The notes beneath the pieces were generated by a model, which did no database searches, was not told the DNA's origin, and saw only the letters and a program-made list of their open reading frames with translations. Below are positions 36,472 to 45,054 of a stretch of 64,000 nt of DNA, piece by piece. The position numbers were made by a program, and so were the translations under genes. Positions within the stretch are counted from its first letter, which is position 1; each line of letters starts with the position of its first letter. Origin of the DNA: an uncultured Bacteroidota bacterium (GTDB lineage Bacteria; Bacteroidota; Bacteroidia; Flavobacteriales; Flavobacteriaceae); contig CACJHI010000001.1 in assembly GCA_902593165.1 (NCBI GenBank), positions 1 through 64,000 on the forward strand. Direction: 5' to 3'.

Positions 36472-37325
36472 TATGCTATATTAAAAATATTTTGCTTTAT
36501 TTTTTCATTTTCTTCTTTCATATTGACTACCATACTTTGAATCTTAAAATTGTTAGCCTTAGAACCAATTGTATTTATCTCTCTACCTATTTCTTGAGAA
36601 ATGAAAGAGAGTTTCTTTCCTTGTGCATATTCTGAATTAATTTCCGAAATGAAAAATTTTAAATGATTTTTTAATCTAATTATTTCTTCATTAATATCTA
36701 ATTTCTCAATATAGTATATAATTTCCTGTTCAAGTCTGGATTTATCGAACTTATTTTCAAGTTCTTCTAGGTAAGTTTTAATTTTATTCTTCTTATCCTT
36801 AATTCTTGATGATTCTATTGAAGTGATTTCTTTAATATATCTATCTATTTTTGAAATACTTTTTTTAAGGTCTTTGACAATGGCTTTTCCCTCTTTAATT
36901 CTATAATTATTTAGTTTTTCAATAGACATATCTACCATTGACTTAATCTTTTTTATATCATTTTTATTAAGTTTTATTTCTAAGTCTTGAAACTTTTCGC
37001 TAATCAATAAATTTGAGATTATTTGAGATTCATTAATATCAAAATCTTTTTTTAGTTCCTTAATGTACTCTTTAACTTTTTGTCTGTTAAATGGAATGAC
37101 TAATCCTTTATTAGAGTCGTTAATAGTGATGGACATATCAATTTTACCCCTAATGATTTTCTGATTAATTGATTTTCTTAAATATTCATCAATAAATAAG
37201 AGTGAATCATCAATTTTTAAATTTAAATCGAGTGTTTTTGAATTTAGTGATCTAATCTCAATGACTACATTATAATTATTAATAAGCTTTTCCTCTTTCC
37301 CAAAGCCAGTCATTGAATAAATCAT
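36471..37325 (-). CDS. yicC: YicC-family endoribonuclease
   Basis: The 284-residue protein starts MIYSMTGFGKEE and ends with EGKKLSFISQEIGREINTIGSKANNFKIQSMVVNMKEENEKIKQNIFNI, the hallmarks of YicC/YloC ribonucleases. Those proteins cleave small RNAs. It is upstream of gmk in the typical order. It begins 9 nt after the end of the DUF1080 lipoprotein gene on the same strand, so the housekeeping operon may be read through from the keto-sugar genes. Confidence 0.93.
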   Translation of the reverse strand: MIYSMTGFGKEEKLINNYNVVIEIRSLNSKTLDLNLKIDDSLLFIDEYLRKSINQKIIRGKIDMSITINDSNKGLVIPFNRQKVKEYIKELKKDFDINESQIISNLLISEKFQDLEIKLNKNDIKKIKSMVDMSIEKLNNYRIKEGKAIVKDLKKSISKIDRYIKEITSIESSRIKDKKNKIKTYLEELENKFDKSRLEQEIIYYIEKLDINEEIIRLKNHLKFFISEINSEYAQGKKLSFISQEIGREINTIGSKANNFKIQSMVVNMKEENEKIKQNIFNIA

Positions 37326-37334
37326 ATTTGCTAA

Positions 37335-38054
37335 CTATAGTTCTCGAATTTTTATATTCCTGAATTTAACATCTGTACTATGATCTTGTAAGGCTATTTT
37401 TCCAGTTTTAAATTTACCAAAATCAGGAGCATATGTTGCATCTGGGCGATTACTTCCAAGAGCAAACTTTGATTTGGATACAAGTTTATCCCACTCTGGT
37501 CCTGATAGAGGATATGTGAAGGCAAGTTCACCATTAAATTTTACTGTTCCTAAATTATTGACATGATCAATTTTGATAACAACATGATTCCAATTTCCAT
37601 GACCGTTAAATTTTAAATTTGGATTATCTGTTTTAACAAGGTCAAAAAGTGAAGGAGCATATTCAAGGTCAGAGCCGGCATAACCATTAGCATTATCTAA
37701 AATCTGTATTTCAGGACCTGTAGAAAATGCAGAGAATTTAGGAATCTGTTTTACACCATAAAAAATACCACTGTTTCCTCCTTTTGACACATTCCACTCT
37801 AGAGAAAGTTCAAAACTAGTATATTCCTTCTCAGTTAAAATATCATGTCCCGATTCTTTATCATTGTTTGTAAAGATTAATTCTCCATTTTCTATTGACC
37901 ATTGATTTCCTACTGAATCACTATCATATGAATGCCAACCATTAAAAGTTTCTCCATCAAAAATATAGGTCCACTCCTCTTTATTTTTGTCAGAACAACT
38001 AATGAATAAAATGGATAGAGTTAATACAGATAGTATGTATATTAAGTTTTTCAT
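37335..38054 (-). CDS. DUF1080 lipoprotein (3-keto-disaccharide hydrolase family), copy 1
   Basis: I set the start at ATG 38054 (MKNLIYILSVLTLSILFISC), which yields a lipoprotein signal with lipobox FISC. The track start adds 16 residues before it. The body EWTYIFDGETFNGWHSY...SLEWNVSKGGNSGIFYGV...TGPEIQILDN...GNWNHVVIKIDHVNNLGTVKFNGE is the DUF1080 concanavalin-like fold. Pfam names this family 3-keto-disaccharide hydrolase, with members cleaving 3-keto-glycosides. It would act on the outside or periplasmic face. It is closely related to the adjacent copy. Confidence 0.88.
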   Translation of the reverse strand: MKNLIYILSVLTLSILFISCSDKNKEEWTYIFDGETFNGWHSYDSDSVGNQWSIENGELIFTNNDKESGHDILTEKEYTSFELSLEWNVSKGGNSGIFYGVKQIPKFSAFSTGPEIQILDNANGYAGSDLEYAPSLFDLVKTDNPNLKFNGHGNWNHVVIKIDHVNNLGTVKFNGELAFTYPLSGPEWDKLVSKSKFALGSNRPDATYAPDFGKFKTGKIALQDHSTDVKFRNIKIREL

Positions 38055-38163
38055 TCTTAACGATGATAATATTTTACTGTTTTTCATATAATTTTTTATC
38101 ATAATTTATTGATAAATTGTATTAATATAAAAAACTGTATTACTGCATTATTACTGCTTAAAA

Positions 38164-38889
38164 TTATAATTCTCTGATTTTAATATTTCTGTATTTTACT
38201 GTGAATCCATGATCTTGGAGACCTATGCTACCTGTTTTAAATTTTCCAAAAAAAGGTGCATATGTAAAGAAAGGGTGTGCAGGAGTTAAGTTTTCAAAAT
38301 AACTATCACCATTAAATTTAGACCTACTAACCATCTTATCCCATTCTGGACCATGCAAAGGAAAGTCATAAACTTTCTGACCATTAAATGTTATAGAACC
38401 AATATTTTCGTTATGATCAATTCTTAAAACTAAATGATTCCACTCACCATATTTATTATACTTAACTCTTCTTAATGGCTTCAAATCATATAGTGCAGGA
38501 GCCTTATGCCATCTATTTGCTTCAAAATTTTCATTATCTAAAACTTGAATCTCAGGCCCAGTCTTCCATGGAGTATTTACCTCGGGAATTTCAACTACCT
38601 TAAAAAAGATTCCACTGTTACCACCCTTACTAATATTCCACTCTAGTGATAATTCAAAATTTGTAAATGTTTCATCAGTAACAATGTCTTGTCCTCTACT
38701 CTGATTGTCATTTGGTGCAGTAAAAACAAGCTCTCCATCATTAACTGACCAATTCTTGCTTATTCCATCACCATTGTATTCGTGCCATCCATTTAAAGTT
38801 TTTCCATCAAAAAGATAAGTCCACTCAGAGTCTTGAGAAAACCCAATGCATGTTGTTAAAATTAAAAATGTAATTAATATTTGTTTCAT
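38164..38889 (-). CDS. DUF1080 secreted protein (3-keto-disaccharide hydrolase family), copy 2
   Basis: The 241-residue protein has a classical signal peptide (MKQILITFLILTTCIGFSQ), not the lipoprotein form of copy 1. The DUF1080 fold follows: EWTYLFDGKTLNGWHEYNGDG, SKGGNSGIFFKV, TGPEIQVLDNENF, GEWNHLVLRIDH, GKFKTGSIGLQDHG. It shares these blocks with the neighbour, with a longer insertion around residue 195-205. It is 2 nt downstream of the isomerase gene, in the same operon. Two paralogues may cover different aglycones or cell compartments. Confidence 0.9.
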   Translation of the reverse strand: MKQILITFLILTTCIGFSQDSEWTYLFDGKTLNGWHEYNGDGISKNWSVNDGELVFTAPNDNQSRGQDIVTDETFTNFELSLEWNISKGGNSGIFFKVVEIPEVNTPWKTGPEIQVLDNENFEANRWHKAPALYDLKPLRRVKYNKYGEWNHLVLRIDHNENIGSITFNGQKVYDFPLHGPEWDKMVSRSKFNGDSYFENLTPAHPFFTYAPFFGKFKTGSIGLQDHGFTVKYRNIKIREL

Positions 38890-38891
38890 AT

Positions 38892-39944
38892 TTATATATT
38901 TAAAATGTTTCTTAAATCTTCATCATTTGTTTTACCCCCTGCAAAGTCATCAAATTTTTTATCGGTACAATTAATAATTAGATCTTGAATTATTTTTGCA
39001 CCTTCAGTTGCACCTTGTTCAGGACTTTTAATACAACATTCCCACTCTAAAACTGCCCATACATCACATCCATATTGAGTTAATTTGGAGAAGATAGTTT
39101 TAAAATCAATTTGACCATCTCCAAGAGATCTATATCTTCCAGCCCTATCAGCCCAATCAAGGTATCCTCCGAAAGCTCCCTTTTTACCAGTAGGATTAAA
39201 TTCGGCATCTTTTACATGAAAAGATTTAATAAACTCATGATAATGGTCAATGTATGTTATGTAGTCAAGCTGTTGCAAAATAAAATGACTTGGATCGTAT
39301 AATATATTTACTCTTTTATGGTTATTAGTTGCTTTGAGAAATCTTTCAAAAGTTACTCCATCATGAAGATCTTCCCCCGGATGAATTTCATAGCAAACAT
39401 CAACCCCATTCTCATCAAATACATCTAAAATTGGAAGCCATCTTTTTGCCAATTCTTCAAATCCCATTTCAACTAATCCTTTTGGAGCTTGGGGCCATGG
39501 ATGCCATGTATGCCATAGAAGTGCTCCAGAAAAAGTTGCATGAGCCTTTAAACCAAGTCGCCTGCTAGCAATTGCAGCTTTTTTAACTGTCTCCACTGCC
39601 CATTTAGTTCTTCCTTTTGGATTCTTTTTTAAATTATCAGGTGCAAAATTATCAAACATCAAATCATATGCAGGATGAACTGCTACTAGCTGTCCTTGAA
39701 GATGAGTTGATAGTTCAGTTATCTCAAGACCATAGGATCTAACCTTACCAATTAATTCGTCACAGTAATCTTGACTATCAGATGCTTTATCCAAATCAAT
39801 TAGTGAGCTTTCCCATGTAGGTATCTGAATTCCCTTATATCCTAGGCTTGAGGCCCATTTACACATACCGTCAAGAGTATTAAATGGTTCAGATTTATCT
39901 ACAAATTGAGCAAGAAAAACTGCTGGTCCTTTTATTGTCTTCAT
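38892..39944 (-). CDS. TIM-barrel sugar isomerase/epimerase (AP-endonuclease 2 superfamily)
   Basis: The 350-residue protein has the xylose-isomerase-like TIM-barrel metal ligands: VCYEIHPGED, NILYDPSHF, SFHVKDAEF and VLEWECC. It is cytoplasmic because no signal peptide is visible. In oxidative glycoside pathways such isomerases process the keto-sugar product. The specific reaction is unknown. It is grouped with the Gfo/Idh oxidoreductase 6 nt upstream and DUF1080 downstream. Confidence 0.85.
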   Translation of the reverse strand: MKTIKGPAVFLAQFVDKSEPFNTLDGMCKWASSLGYKGIQIPTWESSLIDLDKASDSQDYCDELIGKVRSYGLEITELSTHLQGQLVAVHPAYDLMFDNFAPDNLKKNPKGRTKWAVETVKKAAIASRRLGLKAHATFSGALLWHTWHPWPQAPKGLVEMGFEELAKRWLPILDVFDENGVDVCYEIHPGEDLHDGVTFERFLKATNNHKRVNILYDPSHFILQQLDYITYIDHYHEFIKSFHVKDAEFNPTGKKGAFGGYLDWADRAGRYRSLGDGQIDFKTIFSKLTQYGCDVWAVLEWECCIKSPEQGATEGAKIIQDLIINCTDKKFDDFAGGKTNDEDLRNILNI

Positions 39945-39950
39945 TTTAAA

Positions 39951-41087
39951 TTACTTTAATTTTACCCAAGTGTTACCATTATTGTGAGATTCAACAGCTT
40001 TTTCTATAAATAACATTCCTCTTAAACCATCATTTAAACTAGGGTACTCTCCATCAAATTCTTTCTCTCCTCTGATTTCTCTCGCTACACCGTTATAAAT
40101 ATTAGCCATAGAGTCAAACATACCTTCTGGATGTCCAGGTGGTAATTTGGCAGAAATTTTTGAAAAATTAGAATTATAATCATGACCCGGTTTAAGAACT
40201 TGAAGGGGCTTTGAATCACTCAAGTAGTTAAGATAATTTGGATTTTCTTGTTGCCATTTCAAACCACCTTTTCTTCCATATATAGCAACTGTAAAGCAAT
40301 TTTCTTCACCTGTTGCAATTTGACTAGCTCTAATCACACCTTTTATTTTATCCGAAAACCGAATTAAAATAGTACCATCAACATCCATTGGGTTATCATC
40401 ATAGACATAATTTAAATCAGATAAGAGTTCCTGGACTTCCATTCCAGTTACATATTCTAACATATCAAAAGCATGAGTGCCAATGTCACCAATACAACAA
40501 CTGATTCCTGACTTATCAGGCTGAAGTCTCCATGTCTCTAATCTTTTATTACTATCATGAATTATTGGATTAATCCATCCTTGATAGTATTGAAGATCAA
40601 CTCTCTGAATATCTCCAATTACACCTTCTTTTATCATCTCCTTCATTTGCCTTATCATTGGATATCCTGTGTATGTGTATGTAACAGCAAAAGTTAATTT
40701 TTTAGATTTATAAATTCGTTCTAAATCTAGAGCCTCTTCATAAGTAGTTGTCATAGGCTTTTCACATATAACACTAAAATTATTTTCAAGAAGCTTTTTA
40801 GCCATAGGATAGTGAAGAAAGTTTGGCGTTAATATTGAAACAACTTGCATCCTCTCACTCTCATCCAATTTTAACTCTTCTTCAATCATTTTGACGTAGT
40901 CTTCATAGACTCTCGTTTCATCTAGACCTATTTCTTTTGCAAATTTTAGGTTTTCGGAGTAGTCTGGGTTAAAAACACCACCAATTATAGAGTAGCTATC
41001 ATGCATAGATGAAGCAATCCTGTGAACTATTCCAATTAGAGAATCTCCCCCTCCCCCAAGAATACCTAATCTAATTTTACTTTTCAA
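39951..41087 (-). CDS. Gfo/Idh/MocA-family sugar oxidoreductase
   Basis: The 378-residue protein begins RLGILGGGGDSLIGIVHRIA, a Rossmann NAD(P)-binding loop, has the active-site EKPMTTTYEEALDLE near residue 99, and GDIGTHAFDMLEYVTG near 198, the catalytic Asp/His segment. It reversibly oxidises or reduces sugar hydroxyls, typically at C3 of glycosides or on inositols. It probably reduces the 3-keto-sugar in the cytoplasm. It overlaps the upstream MFS gene by 11 bp. Confidence 0.9.
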   Translation of the reverse strand: MKSKIRLGILGGGGDSLIGIVHRIASSMHDSYSIIGGVFNPDYSENLKFAKEIGLDETRVYEDYVKMIEEELKLDESERMQVVSILTPNFLHYPMAKKLLENNFSVICEKPMTTTYEEALDLERIYKSKKLTFAVTYTYTGYPMIRQMKEMIKEGVIGDIQRVDLQYYQGWINPIIHDSNKRLETWRLQPDKSGISCCIGDIGTHAFDMLEYVTGMEVQELLSDLNYVYDDNPMDVDGTILIRFSDKIKGVIRASQIATGEENCFTVAIYGRKGGLKWQQENPNYLNYLSDSKPLQVLKPGHDYNSNFSKISAKLPPGHPEGMFDSMANIYNGVAREIRGEKEFDGEYPSLNDGLRGMLFIEKAVESHNNGNTWVKLK

Positions 41088-42285
41088 TTTCTATTTTTTC
41101 GTTTTTAAAAGTTAAAATAAATATAACTAAAACTACTGCTGCAAAAATTGCAGGAATAATCCAAATCTGAGTCCAGTCATGGCCAGGGTCAAGCGCAAAT
41201 TGATCAGTTACCCTTCCAGCTAACCTAAACCCAATAAGCATACCCAAACCATATGTTGCAAGGGCAATTAAACCCTGTGCTGCGCTTTTGTATTTTTCAC
41301 CAGCTTTAAAATCTGTGTAAATCTGTCCTGAAACAAAGAAAAAGTCATAACATATACCATGAAGAACAATTCCAAAAATTAGCATCCATATGTTAGAACC
41401 CGTATCACCAAATGCAAACAAAACATACCTTAAACTCCAAGCAAACATACCCACAATTAAAGTTTTCTTTATACCATATTTGTTTAAAAATAGAGGTAAT
41501 AAAAGAATAAATAATGCCTCAGAAATTTGACCTAAAGTCATTACTCCAGCTGCATTTTTCATTCCCAGTTCATTAAGAAATAAATTAGCATCTTGATAAT
41601 AAAAAGCAAGAGGGATACATATGAGTATAGATGAGATAAAGAATATAAGATATCTAGAGTCATTAAGTAGCCTCAATGCATCAAGACCAAGTATTTCTCT
41701 TATACTAGGACTTTCATTTGTAGCTTTGGGTGGTGTTTTAGGTAAACTAAAGCTAAACAAGCCTAGTGCAACAGATACTATAGCTGCAAGATAGAATGTG
41801 TATTCTAATTTTTGACTTGCTTCCCATCCAACACCATAACTTATTACAAGTCCTGCGACAATCCAACCAATAGTTCCCCAAACTCTAATTTTTGGAAACT
41901 CCTTAGACGGATCTTTCATCTGTCTAAATGCTATAGAGTTTACTAATGCTAAAGTTGGCATATATAAAATCATATAAATTAGAATGTATGGGTAGAATTT
42001 ATCAAATCCAAGTGCAATTGAACACATAAATAAAAGTCCTCCACCTACAATATGAATTAATGCAAGAATCTTTTCAGCATCAAAATATCTATCAGCAATA
42101 AGCCCAATTATAAATGGAGCAATTATTGCTCCCCACGATTGAGTTTCATAAGCTAAAGCAATTTCACCTCCAGATGCGCTAAATGCTTGAGTCAAGAATG
42201 TACCCATAGTAACAAACCAACAACCCCAAATAAAAAATTCGAGGAACATCATAATGCTTAGTTTAGTATTTATAATTTTATTCAT
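41077..42285 (-). CDS. MFS permease of the nucleoside:H+ symporter (NupG-like) family
   Basis: The 402-residue protein has about 12 hydrophobic helices and starts KLSIMMFLEFFIWGCWFVTMGTFL, the signature of the NHS family (NupG/XapB). Several members in Bacteroidetes sit in sugar-catabolic clusters and are not proven nucleoside carriers. Its position between two sugar-isomerase-type genes suggests uptake of a sugar or keto-sugar. The start is ATG 42285. It overlaps the oxidoreductase gene by 11 bp. Confidence 0.87.
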   Translation of the reverse strand: MNKIINTKLSIMMFLEFFIWGCWFVTMGTFLTQAFSASGGEIALAYETQSWGAIIAPFIIGLIADRYFDAEKILALIHIVGGGLLFMCSIALGFDKFYPYILIYMILYMPTLALVNSIAFRQMKDPSKEFPKIRVWGTIGWIVAGLVISYGVGWEASQKLEYTFYLAAIVSVALGLFSFSLPKTPPKATNESPSIREILGLDALRLLNDSRYLIFFISSILICIPLAFYYQDANLFLNELGMKNAAGVMTLGQISEALFILLLPLFLNKYGIKKTLIVGMFAWSLRYVLFAFGDTGSNIWMLIFGIVLHGICYDFFFVSGQIYTDFKAGEKYKSAAQGLIALATYGLGMLIGFRLAGRVTDQFALDPGHDWTQIWIIPAIFAAVVLVIFILTFKNEKIEIEK

Positions 42286-42291
42286 AATGAT

Positions 42292-43242
42292 TTAAATAGA
42301 TTGTCCAACTTTTATTAATAAATCTCTAGTAGCAATTATTCCATCTTCTTCAGACAGTCTATCACCTTCATATTCAACTCCAATATAACCAGTGTATCCA
42401 AAGCTTTTCACAATCTTTAACATTCTAGTGTAATCTATAGTTTTTTCATCACCATTTTCATCAAAATCATTAGATTTTGCACTTACAGCGAATGCTTTTG
42501 GCATCATCTCTTCAACCCCTTTGTAAAAGTCATACATGGTTTCGCAAGTCCCATCAAAGACAGATCCATAACCTTCATCAGCCATACAGAAATTTCCAAA
42601 ATCTGGAAGAGTTCCAACATTTTCCATATCTACACCATTTATTGCATTCATAAGCTCAGGAATATTTGAAGTGATTCTTCCATGATTTTCAACTATCACG
42701 TTAAGGCCTGAACCTTTCGCATGCTCTCCTAGCTTACCAAGACTATCTATTGAAAGTGCTTTCCATGTTTCAACATCTTTTGATCCATAAAGATTTAGTC
42801 TTACTGATGAACAATTCATCTCTGCAGCTGCATCAATCCATAATTTATGATTATCGACGGCTTGTAATCTTACACCTTGATTCTCATCTGCGAGATCCCC
42901 TTCCTCATCAATCATAATAAGCACATTCTCTACACCATTATCAGATGCAAGTTGATTACTTTGTTTAATAAAATTTTTAATACTAGATGATTTATCATTA
43001 CTTAACATTACATCATCATATAATTGATTTACATATTCTAGACCGGTAAACCCAAGATTTTTTGATTTTTCAGCAAATAAATAAGGAGATATTTCTCCGC
43101 CTTGAATTGCCTTGTGTAATGACCATTGAGCAAGTGATAACTTAAAAAAAATTTCTTTTTGAGGTTGGCATGAGATATATCCCAAAGAGGATATTCCTAG
43201 TGCTCCTGTTGAAGCTAGTCTGATAAATTCTTTCCTTTTCAT
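42292..43242 (-). CDS. Secreted TIM-barrel sugar isomerase/epimerase lipoprotein (hydroxypyruvate isomerase-like)
   Basis: The 316-residue protein has a Tat-like signal MKRKEFIRLASTGALGIS followed by YISC, so export and lipid attachment are likely. The twin residues are KRK, not RR, so Tat use is uncertain. The barrel carries VLIMIDEEG, NVIVENHGR, LPDFGNF and IGVEYEG metal-ligand segments. It is first in the minus-strand catabolic operon and divergent from the GMC gene. A periplasmic isomerase of keto-sugars is inferred. Confidence 0.82.
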   Translation of the reverse strand: MKRKEFIRLASTGALGISSLGYISCQPQKEIFFKLSLAQWSLHKAIQGGEISPYLFAEKSKNLGFTGLEYVNQLYDDVMLSNDKSSSIKNFIKQSNQLASDNGVENVLIMIDEEGDLADENQGVRLQAVDNHKLWIDAAAEMNCSSVRLNLYGSKDVETWKALSIDSLGKLGEHAKGSGLNVIVENHGRITSNIPELMNAINGVDMENVGTLPDFGNFCMADEGYGSVFDGTCETMYDFYKGVEEMMPKAFAVSAKSNDFDENGDEKTIDYTRMLKIVKSFGYTGYIGVEYEGDRLSEEDGIIATRDLLIKVGQSI

Positions 43243-43311
43243 ATTAAGTGGTTTTATATACTATAAATATAAATTTAAATAATTAATTATGATTTAAATT
43301 ATTTAATGTTA

Positions 43312-43332
43312 AATTAGAATTGATTTCTAATT
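43312..43332. promoter_or_regulatory. Inverted repeat before the GMC dehydrogenase gene
   Basis: AATTAGAA (43312-43319) and TTCTAATT (43325-43332) form perfect 8-bp arms around a TTGAT spacer, ending 7 nt before the GMC start in the 97-bp divergent intergenic region. It may be a dimeric-regulator site or, in RNA, a hairpin over the ribosome-binding region. No regulator gene is adjacent. Confidence 0.4.
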
Positions 43333-43339
43333 AAATAAT

Positions 43340-45052
43340 ATGGATAATACATTTGATGCTATTGTTGTTGGAACAGGTATAAGTGGTGGATGGGCAGCTA
43401 AAGAACTAACTGAAAAAGGACTAAAAACTCTCGTGTTGGAACGTGGAAGAATGATTAATCATATAGATGATTATCATACTGCTAATATGGATCCATGGGA
43501 TTTCAAAGGTGGTGACACTATTACTCAAGATGCTTATAAAAGACAACCAAAGCAGAGTAGGACTGGATATGTAAATAAGGAGTCATCTAGACACTTTTTT
43601 GTTGATGATTTAGAACATCCATATAATGATGAAGAAAATAAATTTAACTGGATAAGAGGTTATCATGTTGGAGGAAGATCTTTAACATGGGGTAGACACA
43701 CATATAGATTAAGTGAATTTGATTTTGAGGCTAATTTAAAAGATGGGGTTGCTGTTGACTGGCCAATAAGATATAAAGATATTTCTCCATGGTATGATTA
43801 TGTTGAGCAATACATTGGAGTTCAAGGACGATATGAGGGCCTACCGCAGTTTCCAGATGGAAAATTTCTAAAACCATTTGAATTAAATGTTTTAGAACAA
43901 CATATGCGTGAGAGTATTTCTAAGAACTTTAATGATGGAAGAATACTTTCAAATGCTCGAACTGCTCACATTACAGAAGGAACAAAACCAGGGCTAGGGA
44001 GAGTTACATGTCAATATAGAAATAGATGTATGCGAGGGTGCCCTTATGGAGCATATTTTAGTAGTAATTCGTCAACATTACCAGCTGCAGAAGCAACAGG
44101 GAATATGACATTGATGCCAAATTCAATTGTTCATGAGATAATTTATGACGAGGATAAAAATAGAGCAAAAGGTGTTAGAGTAATTGATGCTGAAAATAAT
44201 AAATCCTATGAGTATTTTGCCAAAGTAATTTTTTTATGCTCATCAGCAATTGCATCAACATCTATATTAATGCAGTCCAAATCCAATAGATTTCCTAATG
44301 GTATGGGAAATGATTCTGGTGAGCTTGGCCATAATCTTATGGATCACCATTTCCAAACTGGTGCTTACGGAACATTTGAAGGATTTAAAAATAAAACTAC
44401 TTATGGAAGAAAGCCAGCAGGATTCTTTATTCCTAGATTTAGAAATATCGGAGGCAACACTAATAGAAAAGACTTCATCAGAGGATATGGTTATCAAGGT
44501 GGAGCATCAAGAGGCTCAAAAAGTATTGCAAATAGCAAAGAGGAACTCGCAGCATATGGAAAAAGATTTAAGGAAATTATTGTCCAGGAAGGTGAGTGGT
44601 CTGGATCAATGGGTGCTTTTGGTGAAATTTTACCATATCATGATAATCGAATGTCTTTAAATTATGATAAACTTGACAAATGGGGGCTTCCTACGGTTAC
44701 GTTTAATGCAACAATTAGAGAGAACGAAATAGCAATGAGAAAAGATATGAAACAACAAGCAGTTGAAATGCTTGAAAGATCTGGTTTTAAAAATGTAGTT
44801 GGAACAGGGTCTGATGATAACTATGTTTTTGGAAATGGAATTCATGAGATGGGTACTGCTAGAATGGGAAGAGATCCTAAAACATCTGTTTTAAATGGAA
44901 ATAATCAAATTCATAGTGTTAAAAATGTATATGTAACGGATGGCGCATGTATGACATCAGCAGGAAATCAAAATCCTTCAATAACTTATATGGCCTTGAC
45001 AGCAAGAGCTGCAAATCATGCCGTAGAAGAATTAAACAAACAAAATATATAA
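43340..45052 (+). CDS. GMC-family oxidoreductase, probable FAD sugar/glycoside dehydrogenase
   Basis: The 570-residue protein has FDAIVVGTGISGGWAAKELTEKGLKTLVLERG at the N terminus (FAD site), GRSLTWGRHTYR, a cysteine-rich RCMRGCPYGAY segment and the GMC C-terminal block VYVTDGACMTSAGNQNPSITYMAL. This form pairs with small gluconate-2-dehydrogenase-subunit-3-like partners and oxidises sugars, including C3 of glycosides, in Bacteroidetes and Proteobacteria. There is no signal peptide, so it may reach the periplasm by piggy-back export with the Tat-signal partner encoded next. Confidence 0.9.
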   Translation: MDNTFDAIVVGTGISGGWAAKELTEKGLKTLVLERGRMINHIDDYHTANMDPWDFKGGDTITQDAYKRQPKQSRTGYVNKESSRHFFVDDLEHPYNDEENKFNWIRGYHVGGRSLTWGRHTYRLSEFDFEANLKDGVAVDWPIRYKDISPWYDYVEQYIGVQGRYEGLPQFPDGKFLKPFELNVLEQHMRESISKNFNDGRILSNARTAHITEGTKPGLGRVTCQYRNRCMRGCPYGAYFSSNSSTLPAAEATGNMTLMPNSIVHEIIYDEDKNRAKGVRVIDAENNKSYEYFAKVIFLCSSAIASTSILMQSKSNRFPNGMGNDSGELGHNLMDHHFQTGAYGTFEGFKNKTTYGRKPAGFFIPRFRNIGGNTNRKDFIRGYGYQGGASRGSKSIANSKEELAAYGKRFKEIIVQEGEWSGSMGAFGEILPYHDNRMSLNYDKLDKWGLPTVTFNATIRENEIAMRKDMKQQAVEMLERSGFKNVVGTGSDDNYVFGNGIHEMGTARMGRDPKTSVLNGNNQIHSVKNVYVTDGACMTSAGNQNPSITYMALTARAANHAVEELNKQNI

Positions 45053-45054
45053 AT

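Noticed and set aside
44298-44660. 120-residue plus-strand ORF inside the GMC gene
   Set aside because: It is an alternative frame within a clearly intact GMC oxidoreductase; no start signal or family similarity is seen.
44947-45054. N-terminal extension of the subunit-3 gene in the ORF track
   Set aside because: It lies within the GMC coding region. The Tat signal starts cleanly at ATG 45055.
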